DNA of 64,000 nucleotides from Piscinibacter caeni (GCA_003265685.1 KZ836111.1:1-64000); one strand, 5' to 3'; shown: positions 9,401 through 17,490, numbered from the stretch's first letter. Translations and numbers: made by a program. The notes: generated from the letters alone by a model not told the origin.

Positions 9401-9571
9401 GGCGTTCGGTACGCCGGTTTCGGAGGTGACGCGCTGGAAGGCGACATCGGCCAGCGCGGACCAGCGCGCCGGCAGCGCCTGCACGAGCGACGTCGCAAGC
9501 AGCGTCGCCACGACGGCGATCGCGCGCAGCCAGGTCAAGGCGGGACAGGGCTGTGGGCGAAGTCGGTTCAC
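6416..9571 (-). CDS. Sensor diguanylate cyclase: two-component-propeller, Y_Y_Y domain, GGDEF
   Basis: About 1,050 residues. A signal-peptide-like start (VNRLRPQP then WLRAIAVVATLLATSLVQALPA) leads into many Reg_prop propeller repeats of the form GxLWVGT..GL (for example DATGFLWIGTQDGL and DAAGRLWVGTLSAGL). A Y_Y_Y domain follows (FRLRGF-type: YAYRLRGFEDRWTEV, YTNLPPGDYELQVRGSD), then one transmembrane helix (VVFRIALAAFALAGLYAVV), a coiled coil and a GGDEF domain. The active site is the canonical LGGDEF, and RDSD five residues upstream of GGDEF matches the inhibitory I-site for c-di-GMP feedback. GTG at 9571 is preferred because it places the signal peptide at the terminus; a GTG at 9640 is also possible. 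The periplasmic propeller probably senses an extracellular cue. Confidence 0.88.
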   Translation of the reverse strand: MNRLRPQPCPALTWLRAIAVVATLLATSLVQALPARWSALADVAFQRVTSETGVPNALGPTSITQDATGFLWIGTQDGLVRWDGYRFDRFRPALGAPHTLPDAYVQRLHLDAAGRLWVGTLSAGLARYRAESGDFMRVPVGSGGLPHPNVTSMANAPAGALWVGTDAGLSLIDPETGRLVRQVADFDGAAARVLSLLADRRGVLWVGTDRGLFRAASDGTAVQHVALSDRIQASVTALMEDDQQRIWVGTRHAGVAVLDASGSPVTRPLADDSIGQHPVVAIAQAATGDVWIGTTDHGVLIVDPRTLNRRWVRHEPLLPQSLDDDSIWALHVDRSGLMWVGSGRSLLRHDPQAHEALATLSAMGGGTGLSGTQADAVLAMPDGQVWVGNSKGIDVLDPSRAAPVLRIRSDDSRPGRALPEAPMFGLQRSANGIVHAGTDQGLYRIDPRTRQVQHVRWAARDPGKAVWALLADGDALWVGGQDGIWRVRPDSNPVVAEALDVEMPDRRLELLAHGPQGRLWVGTRSGLFLLDIERRTAQPYLQGSWVPAGLGTVVVNALLHDVEGDRLWLGTAALGIVVVDAPFGSAPKVQVLGVEQGLPNLNISAMLRDAQGRVWASTDDGLVVIDPRDLAAKALGAADGVQIATYWFHSAAASTDGDLLFGGLGGLTIVRPDRLQPWRHQPAVVLTQLRVDGAVQPAGALHAAQRALQLLPGTRSIAVEFASLDLSAPERNIYAYRLRGFEDRWTEVPANHRGATYTNLPPGDYELQVRGSDRQRQWSAHELNIGLTVQPAWHQTVVFRIALAAFALAGLYAVVHARTIWLQRRRRQLEALVAERTAALEQRTAELIEGERKMAEMAYTDSLTGLANRRQFELLFNHHAATARRQGLEFSLALIDLDRFKLVNDTLGHAAGDALLVEVARRLVHAVRDSDAVARLGGDEFALLISSSLTDETAGILFERILAAFDAPIHHEGREIRTSLSIGVAGFPRDGNDLDVLYARADAALYRAKEAGRNTWRSWEGPCDTGHDGGVAGGSASSAETAGRLPSPVSV

Positions 9572-9849
9572 GGCGGCTGGTGATCCAGTGTCTTCAATCG
9601 GCCGTGCCTGCCCGATCTGAAGCGGCAGGCAGTGCAGCACGTCACGAATGGTGCGCGCTCACCTCCGGCCAGCGCCGCCGCACCGGACGGGTTCTCGGGC
9701 AATGCCGCCGCCGCGGCGCGGCAGCCCGACCGGGCGCCAGGTCGCTGCAGACTCCGAATGGTGAAGTTCCTTGGGTTGCGGTTGCACTGCCGCAGTGGCA
9801 GTGACCGAACGCCAAGGAGCTTCAGGGATGCCTCGAAAGGAGGCCGCCG
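9572..9849. other. Intergenic region upstream of the diguanylate cyclase
   Basis: No convincing gene is seen between the cyclase start and the tRNA terminator. Overlapping frames on both strands are low-complexity and unlike the neighbouring genes. A GGAGGTGAG sequence on the minus strand near 9660 resembles a ribosome binding site, but it is about 20 nt from the nearest in-frame start of the cyclase. Confidence 0.4.
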
Positions 9850-9876
9850 AAAGAAAAAGCCCGCACGGGGCGGGCT
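9850..9876 (-). terminator. Rho-independent terminator of the tRNA-Thr transcript
   Basis: Read on the minus strand, a perfect 7-bp stem (AGCCCGC / GCGGGCT) with a 5-nt loop is followed by TTTTTCTTT. It lies 67 bp downstream of the tRNA gene on the same strand. Confidence 0.85.
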
Positions 9877-9943
9877 GCACTTGCCGGGCACTTGCTCCGG
9901 CGCCAAGAACTCGCTGGGCAGGGCCCCAAGTCCTTGTCTCTAT

Positions 9944-10019
9944 TGGTGCCGGTGAGAAGAGTCGAACTCCCGACCTTCGCATTACGAATGCGCTGCTCTA
10001 CCAACTGAGCTACACCGGC
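9944..10019 (-). tRNA. thrW: tRNA-Thr (anticodon CGU)
   Basis: A 76-nt cloverleaf read on the minus strand. The acceptor stem is GCCGGTG/CACCGGC with an encoded CCA end. The D arm is GCTCAGTTGGTAGAGC, the anticodon loop is TTCGTAA giving CGU, and the T arm contains GTTCGACTC. It matches the usual tRNA-Thr(CGU) type. The first anticodon-stem pair is G-A, as is common in this tRNA. A TATACT -10 element lies 11 bp upstream and a strong terminator lies downstream, so it is transcribed alone. Confidence 0.96.
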
Positions 10020-10030
10020 GTAAGCCCGCA

Positions 10031-10036
10031 AGTATA
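10031..10036 (-). promoter_or_regulatory. -10 element of the tRNA-Thr promoter
   Basis: TATACT on the minus strand ends 11 nt upstream of the first tRNA base. It is AT-rich amid GC-rich DNA. No good -35 hexamer is found at the expected spacing; CTGACA is present, but only 11 bp away. Confidence 0.5.
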
Positions 10037-10049
10037 GCCGATGGCGGTG

Positions 10050-11054
10050 TCAGGCCCGCCAGGCGATCGCGGCCAGCACCAGGCCGGCCATCCAGAGCGT
10101 CTCGACCAGGATCAGCACGATCGGCCGCCAGCCGGCCTGCGCGAGCTGCATGAAGCTGGTCTTCATGCCCAGCGCGGCGATCGCCAGCACCAGCGCCGCG
10201 CGCGAGGCGAGGTTCATGCCCTGCTGCAGCGCCGGCGCGATGACGCCGGCCGAGTTCAGCGCCACCAGCGCGGCGAACAGCCACAGGAACCAGGGCACCA
10301 GCGGCTGCTTCGCTGCATGCACCGGCTCGCCGCGCTCGCGTTCGGCGCGAAAGGCCAGGCTCACCACCAGCACCACGGCGGCCAGCATCGAGACGCGGAA
10401 CAGCTTCACGATGGTGGCGGTGTCGCCCGCCTGGGTGCCCAGCGTGTAGCCGGCGCCGACCACCTGCGCCACGTCGTGGATCGTGCCGCCGATGAACAGC
10501 CCCGCGAGTTCCGGTGGCAGGTTCATGGCCCGTGCGATCAGCGGGTAGATCACCATCGCTGCGGTGGACATCACGGTGACGCAGATCACCACCATCAGCG
10601 TGAAGCGGTCGCCATGTTTCGCGCGCGGCAGCACCGCGGCGATGGCCAGCGCCGCCGAGGCGCCGCAGATCGCCACCGAGCCGCCCGACAGCACGCCCTG
10701 CGCCCGCGTCATGCCGAAGCGGCGCGCGAGCAGCAGGCCGAGCCCGAGCGTCGTCAGCACCGCCAGCACCACGATGCCGGCGGTCACCCAGCCGAGCGCG
10801 GCGATCTGTGCCGCGGTGATGCGCGCCCCGAGCAGGCCGACCCCGAGGCGAAGCACCTGGCGGGCGCAGAACTCGATGCCGGCCTTGGTGCGCGGCTCGT
10901 GGCTGAGGTAGTGGAAGGCGATGCCGAAGAACAGCGCGTACAGCAGCTGCGGCCCGCCGTGCAGCTGGGAGACGAAGGTGGCCGCCAGCGCGAGCACGGC
11001 CGCGAGCGCACTGCCCGGCACCAGCCCGGCCGCCGCGACGAGGCCGGCCCTCAT
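10050..11054 (-). CDS. YeiH/UPF0324-family putative sulfate/sulfite exporter
   Basis: A 334-residue integral membrane protein with about ten hydrophobic helices. It carries family signatures [30 protein letters not shown] and [17 protein letters not shown], and ends [17 protein letters not shown]. Members are annotated as putative sulfate exporters, and homologues sit beside organosulfonate degradation genes, where they are thought to export the sulfite or sulfate released. Its start ATG overlaps the TGA of the gntR gene (ATGA), so the two are translationally coupled. Divergent sulfo-lyase genes begin about 900 bp away, which supports the exporter role. Specificity is inferred from this context. 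Confidence 0.85.
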   Translation of the reverse strand: MRAGLVAAAGLVPGSALAAVLALAATFVSQLHGGPQLLYALFFGIAFHYLSHEPRTKAGIEFCARQVLRLGVGLLGARITAAQIAALGWVTAGIVVLAVLTTLGLGLLLARRFGMTRAQGVLSGGSVAICGASAALAIAAVLPRAKHGDRFTLMVVICVTVMSTAAMVIYPLIARAMNLPPELAGLFIGGTIHDVAQVVGAGYTLGTQAGDTATIVKLFRVSMLAAVVLVVSLAFRAERERGEPVHAAKQPLVPWFLWLFAALVALNSAGVIAPALQQGMNLASRAALVLAIAALGMKTSFMQLAQAGWRPIVLILVETLWMAGLVLAAIAWRA

Positions 11055-11815
11055 GCGGGCCGCGACAGCGTCTGCACGTACTCGTGCACGGCCGTGTGGA
11101 CCGTCGAGACGCGGTGCTCGACCGGCTTGTCGCCGAAGGTCAGCGCGCTGCGGCGCACCTGCAGCACCGGCGTGCCGGGGGTGATGCCGAGCACGCGGGC
11201 CACGCCGCGGTCGGCGGCCACGGCGCGCACGCGCTCCTGAGCCCGCACCACGGTGATGCCGTACTCGGTCTGCCAGAGCTGGTAGATCGTGCCGGGCCGC
11301 TCGCGCAGGCGCTTCTCGGTCAGCCCCTTGAAGAGCAGCGCCGGCACGGTGATCAGGTCGTGCACCACCGGGCGGCCCTGCAGGCGCAGGCGGTTCTCGA
11401 AGCGCACCACCATCTCGCCGACGGCGATGCCGAGCGCCGCGGCGGCCGCCTCGTCCTCGAGCCGCTCGCGCGCGAAGCCGAGCAGCTCGACCTGCGGCAC
11501 CTCGCGCAGGCCGTCGCTGCGCTCGACGTGGAAGAACTGGAACAGGAAGCGGTCGGCGTCGTGCGTCGCGACGTAGGTGCCGCGGCCCTGGCGGCGCACC
11601 AGGATGTGCTCGGCCACCAGCTCGTCGACCGCATGGCGCAGCGTGCCGATGGCCACGCCGAACGCGCCAGCCAGCGCGGCCTCGGCCGGCAGCGCCTCGC
11701 CGGGGGGCAGCTCGCCGCCCTCGATGGCGCGCAGCAGCGCACGCTTGACCACCCGGTACAGCGGCATGCCGGCGGCCTCGGGGGCGATCGGGCGGAACGA
11801 GGCGGCGGCGGGCAT
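11051..11815 (-). CDS. GntR-family (HutC/UTRA subfamily) transcriptional regulator
   Basis: The regulator has an N-terminal winged helix ([20 protein letters not shown], then [20 protein letters not shown] and [10 protein letters not shown]) followed by a UTRA ligand domain ([30 protein letters not shown]). An ATG at 11851 is possible, but a good minus-strand promoter (-35 TTGCCA at 11883-11878, 16-nt spacer, -10 TATAGA at 11861-11856) would start transcription near 11849, so the downstream ATG at 11815 (254 aa) is preferred. It overlaps the yeiH-like gene by 4 bp and is divergent from the sulfolactate genes. It is therefore the likely local repressor, acting through the GTCAT-N4-ATGAC palindrome. 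Confidence 0.85.
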   Translation of the reverse strand: MPAAASFRPIAPEAAGMPLYRVVKRALLRAIEGGELPPGEALPAEAALAGAFGVAIGTLRHAVDELVAEHILVRRQGRGTYVATHDADRFLFQFFHVERSDGLREVPQVELLGFARERLEDEAAAAALGIAVGEMVVRFENRLRLQGRPVVHDLITVPALLFKGLTEKRLRERPGTIYQLWQTEYGITVVRAQERVRAVAADRGVARVLGITPGTPVLQVRRSALTFGDKPVEHRVSTVHTAVHEYVQTLSRPA

Positions 11816-11851
11816 GGCGGCGCATTCTGCCGGCCGGCGCCGATCCTGCAA

Positions 11852-11883
11852 GTCATCTATATGACCTGTTTGACAGCTGGCAA
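11852..11883 (-). promoter_or_regulatory. gntR promoter with overlapping palindromic operator
   Basis: GTCAT (11852-11856) and ATGAC (11861-11865) form an inverted repeat with a 4-nt spacer. It overlaps a minus-strand -10 TATAGA (11861-11856), with a -35 TTGCCA at 11883-11878. A TTGACA on the plus strand (11870-11875) may serve the divergent suy operon, though its -10 is poor. A regulator bound here would cover both directions, as expected for auto-regulation by the adjacent GntR protein. Confidence 0.55.
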
Positions 11884-11945
11884 TGCCGGGCCGAGCATGC
11901 GCTCCGTTGCCGCCGACCGCGCGGCCGAACGAGGAGCCAGACAGG

Positions 11946-12227
11946 ATGAATCACTTCGTGTTGCACGACGCCCACGACACCGTCGCGGTGGTCGTCGTCG
12001 AGGGCGTGAAGGCCGGCATGACGCTCAACGGCTGGATCATGGACGAGGACCGCATGATCTCGATGGACGCGCGCCAGGACATTCCCATCGGCCACAAGAT
12101 CGCGCTGAAGGACATGGCGCCCGGCGACACCGTCATCAAGTACGGCATCGACATGGGCAAGGTCGTCGCGCCGATCAAGGCGGGCGAGCACGCCCACGTC
12201 CACAACATCAAGACCAAGCGCTGGTAA
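11946..12227 (+). CDS. suyA: Sulfolactate sulfo-lyase small subunit (UxaA N-terminal/SAF type)
   Basis: A 93-residue SAF-domain protein ([20 protein letters not shown] at the N-terminus, [10 protein letters not shown] at the C-terminus). It is followed 11 bp later by the large subunit. In the UxaA family, small and large subunits form altronate dehydratase or (2R)-3-sulfolactate sulfo-lyase; the latter splits sulfolactate to pyruvate and sulfite and is normally two separate polypeptides, as here. Altronate dehydratase is usually one fused chain of about 500 residues. Two different sulfolactate-type dehydrogenases and a sulfite-exporter-like gene nearby support SuyA. The cytoplasmic enzyme probably needs iron. 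Confidence 0.82.
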   Translation: MNHFVLHDAHDTVAVVVVEGVKAGMTLNGWIMDEDRMISMDARQDIPIGHKIALKDMAPGDTVIKYGIDMGKVVAPIKAGEHAHVHNIKTKRW

Positions 12228-12238
12228 GAGGTAGCCCC

Positions 12239-13414
12239 ATGTCCGTGATCTCCAAAGACACCACCTTCCTCGGCTACCGCCGCGAGAACGGCCGCGTCGG
12301 CGTGCGCAACCACGTCGTCATCCTGCCGCTGGACGACCTGTCCAACGCCGCGGCCGAGGCCGTGGCGCACAACATCAAGGGCACGCTGGCGATCCCGCAC
12401 CCCTACGGACGCCTGCAGTTCGGCGCCGACCTGGAACTGCACTTCCGCACGCTGATCGGCGCGGGCTGCAACCCGAACGTCGCGGCCGTGGTCGTGATCG
12501 GCATCGAGGACGGCTGGACCAAGAAGGTGGTCGACGGCATCGCCGCCACCGGCAAGCCGGTCACCGGCTTCGGCATCGAGGGCCATGGCGACCACGAGAC
12601 CATCATGAAGGCCAGCAAGGTGGCGCGCGAGTACGTGCAGTGGGCCAGCGAGAAGCAGCGCGAGGTCTGCCCGATCTCCGAGCTGTGGGTCTCCACCAAG
12701 TGCGGCGAGAGCGACACGACGAGCGGCTGCGGCGCCAACCCGACCGTCGGCAACGCCTTCGACAAGCTGCACCCGCTGGGCAACTACCTGTGCTTCGGCG
12801 AGACCAGCGAGATCACCGGCGGCGAGAAGATCGTCGCGGACCGCTGCGCCAACGATGCGGTGCGCGAGCGCTTCATGTTCATGTTCAACCGCTACCAGGA
12901 CATGATCAACCGCCACAAGACGACCGACCTCTCCGAGTCGCAGCCGACCAAGGGCAACATCGCCGGCGGCCTGACGACCATCGAGGAGAAGGCGCTCGGC
13001 AACATCCAGAAGATCGGCAAGAAGTGCACGGTCGACGGGGTGATCGACAAGGCCGAGATCCCCACCCACCCGGGCCTGTGGTTCATGGATTCGTCCTCCG
13101 CCGCGGCCGAGATGGTGACGCTGTGCGCCGCCTCGGGCTACGTGGTGCACTTCTTCCCGACGGGGCAGGGCAACGTGATCGGCAACCCGATCCTGCCGGT
13201 CATCAAGATCTGCGCCAACCCGCGCACGGTGCGGCTGATGAGCGAGCACATCGACGTCGATTCCTCCGGCCTGCTGCAGCGCGAGATCACGCTCGACCAG
13301 GCCGGCGACCGGCTGCTCGAGTGCATGCTGCGCACGGCCAACGGCCGGCTCACGGCGGCCGAGGCGCTCGGCCATCGCGAGTTCGTGCTCACGCGTCTCT
13401 ACGAGTCCGCCTGA
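12239..13414 (+). CDS. suyB: Sulfolactate sulfo-lyase large subunit (UxaA family)
   Basis: A 391-residue UxaA/GarD C-terminal-type catalytic subunit. It opens with the family sequence [17 protein letters not shown] and carries Cys-containing blocks that may bind the metal ([31 protein letters not shown], a [20 protein letters not shown] region). AGAGG precedes the ATG. It is encoded directly after the small subunit and 1 bp before a dehydrogenase gene. The predicted reaction is (2R)-3-sulfolactate to pyruvate plus sulfite. If the call is wrong, the next best candidate is another sugar-acid or hydroxyacid dehydratase of the same family. Confidence 0.82.
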   Translation: MSVISKDTTFLGYRRENGRVGVRNHVVILPLDDLSNAAAEAVAHNIKGTLAIPHPYGRLQFGADLELHFRTLIGAGCNPNVAAVVVIGIEDGWTKKVVDGIAATGKPVTGFGIEGHGDHETIMKASKVAREYVQWASEKQREVCPISELWVSTKCGESDTTSGCGANPTVGNAFDKLHPLGNYLCFGETSEITGGEKIVADRCANDAVRERFMFMFNRYQDMINRHKTTDLSESQPTKGNIAGGLTTIEEKALGNIQKIGKKCTVDGVIDKAEIPTHPGLWFMDSSSAAAEMVTLCAASGYVVHFFPTGQGNVIGNPILPVIKICANPRTVRLMSEHIDVDSSGLLQREITLDQAGDRLLECMLRTANGRLTAAEALGHREFVLTRLYESA

Positions 13415-13415
13415 C

Positions 13416-14342
13416 ATGGCCCGCGTCGTCATCACGGAGTTCATGGACGAGCGCGCCGTCGCGTCGCTCGCGGCGTCGCACGACGTGCTCTACGACGCGA
13501 AGCTGGTCGACGACGCGGCGCGCCTGCGGAAGGAAGCTGCCGGCGCCGACGCGATCATCGTGCGCAACCGCACCCAGGTGCGCGGCGAACTGCTGGCCGC
13601 GCTCGTGAAGTGCAGGGTGGTCGGGCGTCTCGGCGTTGGCCTGGACAACATCGACGTGCCGGGCTGCGAGGCGAAGGGCCTGCGCGTGATCCCGGCCACC
13701 GGCGCGAACGCGCTGTCGGTGGCCGAGTACGTGATCGCCAGCGCGATGCTGCTGCTGCGCGGCGCGTATGCGTCCACCGCCGAGGTCGCAGGCGGCGCGT
13801 GGCCGCGCACGGCGCTGCAGAACGGCCGCGAGATCGGCGGCAAGACGCTCGGCCTGATCGGCTTCGGCGGCATCGGCCAGCTGGTCGCCAGGCTCGCCAA
13901 GGCGCTCGGCATGGACGTCTGCGCCTTCGACGCGATGATGGACGACGACCACCCGGCCTTCGCCGAGCTGGGCGTGCGCTGTGCCGGGCTCGACGAGGTG
14001 ATCAAGGCGAGCGACGTGATCAGCCTGCACGTGCCGCTGGTCGACTCCACCCGCGGCCTGTTCGATGCGGCGCGCATCGCTGCGATGAAACCCGGCGCGG
14101 TGCTGATCAACACCGCGCGCGGCGGCATCGTCGACGAGGTGGCGCTGGCCGCCGCGCTGGGCGAGAAGCGCCTGGGCGGCGCGGCGATCGACGTGTTCGG
14201 CACCGAGCCGCTGCCCGCGGCACCGCATTTCCAGGGCTGCCCGAACCTGCTGCTGACGCCGCACATCGCGGGCCTCAGCGCCGAGGCGAACGACCGGGTC
14301 AGCTCGCTGATCGCGCAGCGGGTGCTGGAGGCCTTGCGATGA
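13416..14342 (+). CDS. slcC: D-isomer-type 2-hydroxyacid dehydrogenase, probable (S)-sulfolactate dehydrogenase
   Basis: A 308-residue member of the D-2-hydroxyacid dehydrogenase family. The NAD-binding motif is GFGGIG (residues 149-154). The catalytic triad is R235 in NTARGG, E264 in GTEP and H283 in TPHIAG. It starts 1 bp after suyB and overlaps the next dehydrogenase by 4 bp (ATGA). In known sulfolactate degraders, SlcC oxidises (S)-sulfolactate to sulfopyruvate and ComC reduces it to the (R) form that SuyAB can cleave, giving a two-enzyme racemase. The gene order here fits that scheme. On sequence alone it could also be a phosphoglycerate or tartronate-type enzyme. Confidence 0.78.
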   Translation: MARVVITEFMDERAVASLAASHDVLYDAKLVDDAARLRKEAAGADAIIVRNRTQVRGELLAALVKCRVVGRLGVGLDNIDVPGCEAKGLRVIPATGANALSVAEYVIASAMLLLRGAYASTAEVAGGAWPRTALQNGREIGGKTLGLIGFGGIGQLVARLAKALGMDVCAFDAMMDDDHPAFAELGVRCAGLDEVIKASDVISLHVPLVDSTRGLFDAARIAAMKPGAVLINTARGGIVDEVALAAALGEKRLGGAAIDVFGTEPLPAAPHFQGCPNLLLTPHIAGLSAEANDRVSSLIAQRVLEALR

Positions 14343-15337
14343 GGTTGACGCTCGGGCAGCTGCAGGCCGAAGTGGCCGGCGCGTTGATCCGCGCCGGCGC
14401 GAGTGCGGGCATGGCCGAGGCCACCGCCCGCGCGCTGGTGCTGGCCGAGGCGCAGGGCCTCGGCTCGCACGGGCTCTCGCGCGTGGCGCAGTACGCCACG
14501 CACCTGAAGAACGGCCGCGCCGATGGTCGCGCGCAGGCCGAGGTGGTGGCGCGCAAGGGCGGGGCGGTGCTCGTCGACGCGAAGGCGGGCCTGGCCTTCC
14601 CGGCCTGCGAACTGGCGCTGCGCGAGGCCATCGCCGCGGCCCGCGAGCACGGTGTCGCGTTCGCCGGCGTCGCGAACAGTCACCATGCCGGCGTGATCGT
14701 CGACCACCTGCGCCTCGCCGCGGCCGCGGGCATGGTGGGCCTCGGCTTCGCCAACTCCCCGGCGGCAATGCCGGCGGCCGGTGGCCGGCACCCGATCTTC
14801 GGCACCAACCCGGTGGCGGCGGCGTTCCCGCGTCGCTCGGGCGATCCGCTGCTGATCGACCTGAGCCTGAGCGAAGTGGCGCGCGGCAAGGTGATGGTGG
14901 CGGCGAAGAAGGGCGAGCCGATTCCCGAAGGCTGGGCACTCGACAAACACGGCCACCCGACCACCGACGCGAAGGCCGCGCTGGAGGGTTCGATGCTGCC
15001 GATCGGCGCGCTCTCCTCGCCCAAGGGCGCGATGCTGGCGCTGGTCGTCGAGTTGCTGGTCACCGCGCTGATCGGCGCGAACTTCGGCTTCGAGGCCTCG
15101 AGCTTCTTCGTCGACGAGGGCAACCGGCCCGGCATCGGGCAGGCCTTCATCGTGGTCGACCCGGGCGCGCTGGCCGGACGCGAACGCTACCTCGAGCGCG
15201 TCGAGACGCTGGTGGCGGAGATGCTGAAGGACGAGGGCGTGCGCCTGCCCGGGGCGCGCCGCGAGGCGCTGCGCCGCCGGGCGGAGGCCGATGGGCTGGA
15301 GGTGAGCGACGCGCTGCTCGCGCAGTGGCGCGCCTGA
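14339..15337 (+). CDS. comC: Malate/L-lactate (LDH2)-family dehydrogenase, probable (R)-sulfolactate dehydrogenase
   Basis: A 332-residue protein of the LDH2/MDH2 oxidoreductase family, which is unrelated in fold to the neighbouring D-hydroxyacid dehydrogenase. It has characteristic segments ALVLAEAQGLGSHGLSRV, VANSHHAGVIVDHLR (catalytic His region), IFGTNPVAAAFPR, and PKGAMLALVVELLVTALIGA, with VDEGNRPGIGQAFIVVDP near the C-terminus. ComC of this family makes (R)-sulfolactate from sulfopyruvate. Its coupling (ATGA overlap) to slcC and position downstream of suyAB argue for that role; ureidoglycolate or malate dehydrogenase are alternatives by family. Confidence 0.78.
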   Translation: MRLTLGQLQAEVAGALIRAGASAGMAEATARALVLAEAQGLGSHGLSRVAQYATHLKNGRADGRAQAEVVARKGGAVLVDAKAGLAFPACELALREAIAAAREHGVAFAGVANSHHAGVIVDHLRLAAAAGMVGLGFANSPAAMPAAGGRHPIFGTNPVAAAFPRRSGDPLLIDLSLSEVARGKVMVAAKKGEPIPEGWALDKHGHPTTDAKAALEGSMLPIGALSSPKGAMLALVVELLVTALIGANFGFEASSFFVDEGNRPGIGQAFIVVDPGALAGRERYLERVETLVAEMLKDEGVRLPGARREALRRRAEADGLEVSDALLAQWRA

Positions 15338-15426
15338 GGGTTTTCCACGCGGGATCCGCATAACGATACCGGTTGCGCGGCGCCGTGCCCGCCGGCAGCA
15401 TGCGCAGCTTTCCGGAGACTGGACTG

Positions 15427-16392
15427 ATGCAACGACGCGAACTGCTGCAGGCGCTGGCCCTGCTGCTTCCTGGCGCCGCCTGGGCGCAGAACGACTACCC
15501 GAAGGCCGGCGCCACGCTGCGCTACGTGGTGCCGTTCGCCCCTGGCGGGCTGACCGACGTGATGGCCCGCGTGGTGGGCGAGCGGCTGGGGCAGCGCTGG
15601 GGCGTCAACGTGGTGATCGACAACAAGCCCGGCGGCGGCGCGCAGATCGGCGCCGACGCGGTGGCCAAGGCGTCGGGCGACGGCAACACGCTGCTGGCGA
15701 TCACGCTAACGCATGCCGCCAACGTGACGCTCTACAAGGGCAAGGCGAGCTTCGACTTCCAGCACGACCTGAAGCCGGTCGCGCTGCTGGCCGGCTCGCC
15801 GATGCTGATCGTCGTTCCCGCCGCCAGCCCGATCAAGGACGTGAAGGACCTGGTCACGCAGGCCAAGGCGCGGGTGCTGAACGTCGGCTCCTCGGGCAAC
15901 GGCACGCCGCCACACCTGACGCAGGCGCTGTTCGCCAGCACGCAGGGCGTGCAGATGCAGCACATCCCGTACAAGGGCGGCGCGCCGAGCATGACCGACC
16001 TGATCGGCGGCCAGCTCGACGTGATCTTCTCCAACTTCCCCGAGAGCATCGCGCACGTGAAGTCGGGCAAGCTGCGCGCGCTGGCGGTCACCGGCCCGGC
16101 GCGCCATCCGCAGGTGCCGGACGTGCCGACCACCGCCGAGGCGGGCCTGCCGCAGCTGCAGGTGGAGAACTGGACCGCGATCATGGTGCCGGGCTCGACG
16201 CCCGACGCCATCGTCGCCAAGCTCGGTGCCGAGGCGGTGGCGATCATGAACCTGCCCGAGGTCGCGGCGCGAGTGCGCGAGCTGGGCTTCCGCGTCGATG
16301 CGCGCGGGCCGAGCGAGTTCGCGCCCTTCCTGAAGAGCGAGATCGAGCGCTGGGCCGGCATCATCGCCAGCGCGAAGATTCAGGCCGACTGA
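15427..16392 (+). CDS. Bug-family (TctC-like) periplasmic substrate-binding protein
   Basis: A 321-residue tripartite tricarboxylate transporter receptor. It has a signal peptide (MQRRELLQALALLLPGAAWA, then Q) and Bug motifs VPFAPGGLTDVMARVVGE, IDNKPGGGAQIGADAVA and QHIPYKGGAPSMTDLIGGQ. The ATG at 15427 follows GGAGAC and begins the signal peptide; an upstream in-frame ATG at 15373 would hide it. It closes the sulfolactate gene run 89 bp after comC. A tripartite carboxylate system has been linked to sulfolactate uptake in other bacteria, so it may bind sulfolactate. The membrane partners TctA and TctB are not in this window. Confidence 0.88.
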   Translation: MQRRELLQALALLLPGAAWAQNDYPKAGATLRYVVPFAPGGLTDVMARVVGERLGQRWGVNVVIDNKPGGGAQIGADAVAKASGDGNTLLAITLTHAANVTLYKGKASFDFQHDLKPVALLAGSPMLIVVPAASPIKDVKDLVTQAKARVLNVGSSGNGTPPHLTQALFASTQGVQMQHIPYKGGAPSMTDLIGGQLDVIFSNFPESIAHVKSGKLRALAVTGPARHPQVPDVPTTAEAGLPQLQVENWTAIMVPGSTPDAIVAKLGAEAVAIMNLPEVAARVRELGFRVDARGPSEFAPFLKSEIERWAGIIASAKIQAD

Positions 16393-17441
16393 GCGGTACT
16401 GCCGCGGGCGAGCAGTTGCCACGGCAGCGCCTGACTGCGCGCGGGGGTCGCGTGTTCGAGCGCCTCGACGACCGCCTGGGCGGCGGCCCGCCCGATCTCC
16501 TGGCTCGGCGGCCGAACGGTCGAGAGCGCCGGCTTCAGCTGCCGGCCGACCGGGAAGTCGCCGAACCCGAGCAGCGCCAGCTCGCCCGGCACGGCCACGC
16601 CGCGCGCCTGCGCCTCGAGCAGCAGGCCGCAGGCGAGGTGGTCGTTGGCACAGGCCACGGCGCTCGGCAGGGCCGGCAGCGCGCGCAGCGTGGTGAAGGC
16701 CTGCCGGCCGGCATCGAACGGGTCACCGGTGACGGCGGTCAGCATCGTCACCTTCGCCTTGGCCTGTTTCGCCTCGGCCACGAAGGCGGCGCCGCGCTCG
16801 TGCGCGCGGAAGTCGGTGGCCACGCCGCTGTCAAGGTAGGCCAACCGGCGGTGGCCGGCGTCGAGCAGGTGGCGCGCCATCGCGCGGCCGACCTGCGCGT
16901 GGTCGAAGCCGATCTGCGCGAACGGCGCCTTGTGCTCGGGGTGGTGGTCCCACACCTCGAGCACCGGCGTGCCGGCGGCATGCGCCTCGTGCAGCAGCGC
17001 CAGCGCGCCGGGCGTGTGGCGCCGCCCGGTGACGACCACCGCCGCCGGCGCCCAGCCCAGCACGGTGTGCAACTGCTCCTCCTCGCGCTGCGGCGAGTAG
17101 CCGGTGGAGGCGAGCAGCAGCTCGAGCCCGGCCGCCTGCAGGCCCTCGCTGAGCGCCTGCACCGTCTCGCCGAAGATCGAGTGGCCGAGGTTGGGGATCA
17201 GCGCGGCGACGATGTTCGAGCGCCCGCTGGCCAGCTGCCCGGCCTGCTTGTTGGGCACGTAGCCGGTTGCCGCGAGCGCGGCACGGATGCGCTCGGCGGT
17301 GCCCTCGGCCACGCGCTCGGGCTCGCGCAGGAAGCGCGAGACGGTGATCTTGGTCACCTCGGCCAGCGCGGCCACGTCGCTGAGCGTCGCGCGCCCGTGG
17401 CCGCGGCGGCTGCGGCGCGCCGGCGTCGGGTGCGGCGTCAT
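16380..17441 (-). CDS. LacI/GntR(gluconate)-type transcriptional regulator
   Basis: A 353-residue LacI-family repressor. The helix-turn-helix is ATLSDVAALAEVTKITVSRF and the hinge is YVPNKQAGQLASGRSN, followed by a periplasmic-binding-protein-like ligand domain (IPNLGHSIFGETVQALSEGL; ALLGFGDFPVGRQLKPALST). It is divergent from the sugar dehydratase operon, and a perfect palindrome TGTTAGCGCTAACA lies 50 bp upstream of its start. It is therefore the probable sugar- or sugar-acid-responsive repressor of that operon and of itself. The 3' end overlaps the convergent Bug gene by 13 bp. Confidence 0.9.
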   Translation of the reverse strand: MTPHPTPARRSRRGHGRATLSDVAALAEVTKITVSRFLREPERVAEGTAERIRAALAATGYVPNKQAGQLASGRSNIVAALIPNLGHSIFGETVQALSEGLQAAGLELLLASTGYSPQREEEQLHTVLGWAPAAVVVTGRRHTPGALALLHEAHAAGTPVLEVWDHHPEHKAPFAQIGFDHAQVGRAMARHLLDAGHRRLAYLDSGVATDFRAHERGAAFVAEAKQAKAKVTMLTAVTGDPFDAGRQAFTTLRALPALPSAVACANDHLACGLLLEAQARGVAVPGELALLGFGDFPVGRQLKPALSTVRPPSQEIGRAAAQAVVEALEHATPARSQALPWQLLARGSTAQSA

Positions 17442-17490
17442 GCGAACTCCCGGGTTTGTCTGAATGGCGGGCGGCAGGTCATGGCAGTAA

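Noticed and set aside
6491..9583. A 1,030-codon plus-strand frame opposite the diguanylate cyclase
   Set aside because: The minus-strand frame has complete propeller, Y_Y_Y and GGDEF domains; the plus-strand frame is low complexity and without motifs.
11870..11898. Plus-strand promoter for the suy operon from TTGACA
   Set aside because: No acceptable -10 hexamer lies at 16-18 bp spacing, so only the minus-strand promoter is claimed.
12239..13414. Large subunit as altronate dehydratase (UxaA)
   Set aside because: The separate small subunit, the two sulfolactate-type dehydrogenases and the exporter-like gene favour sulfo-lyase, though the family is shared and it remains an alternative.
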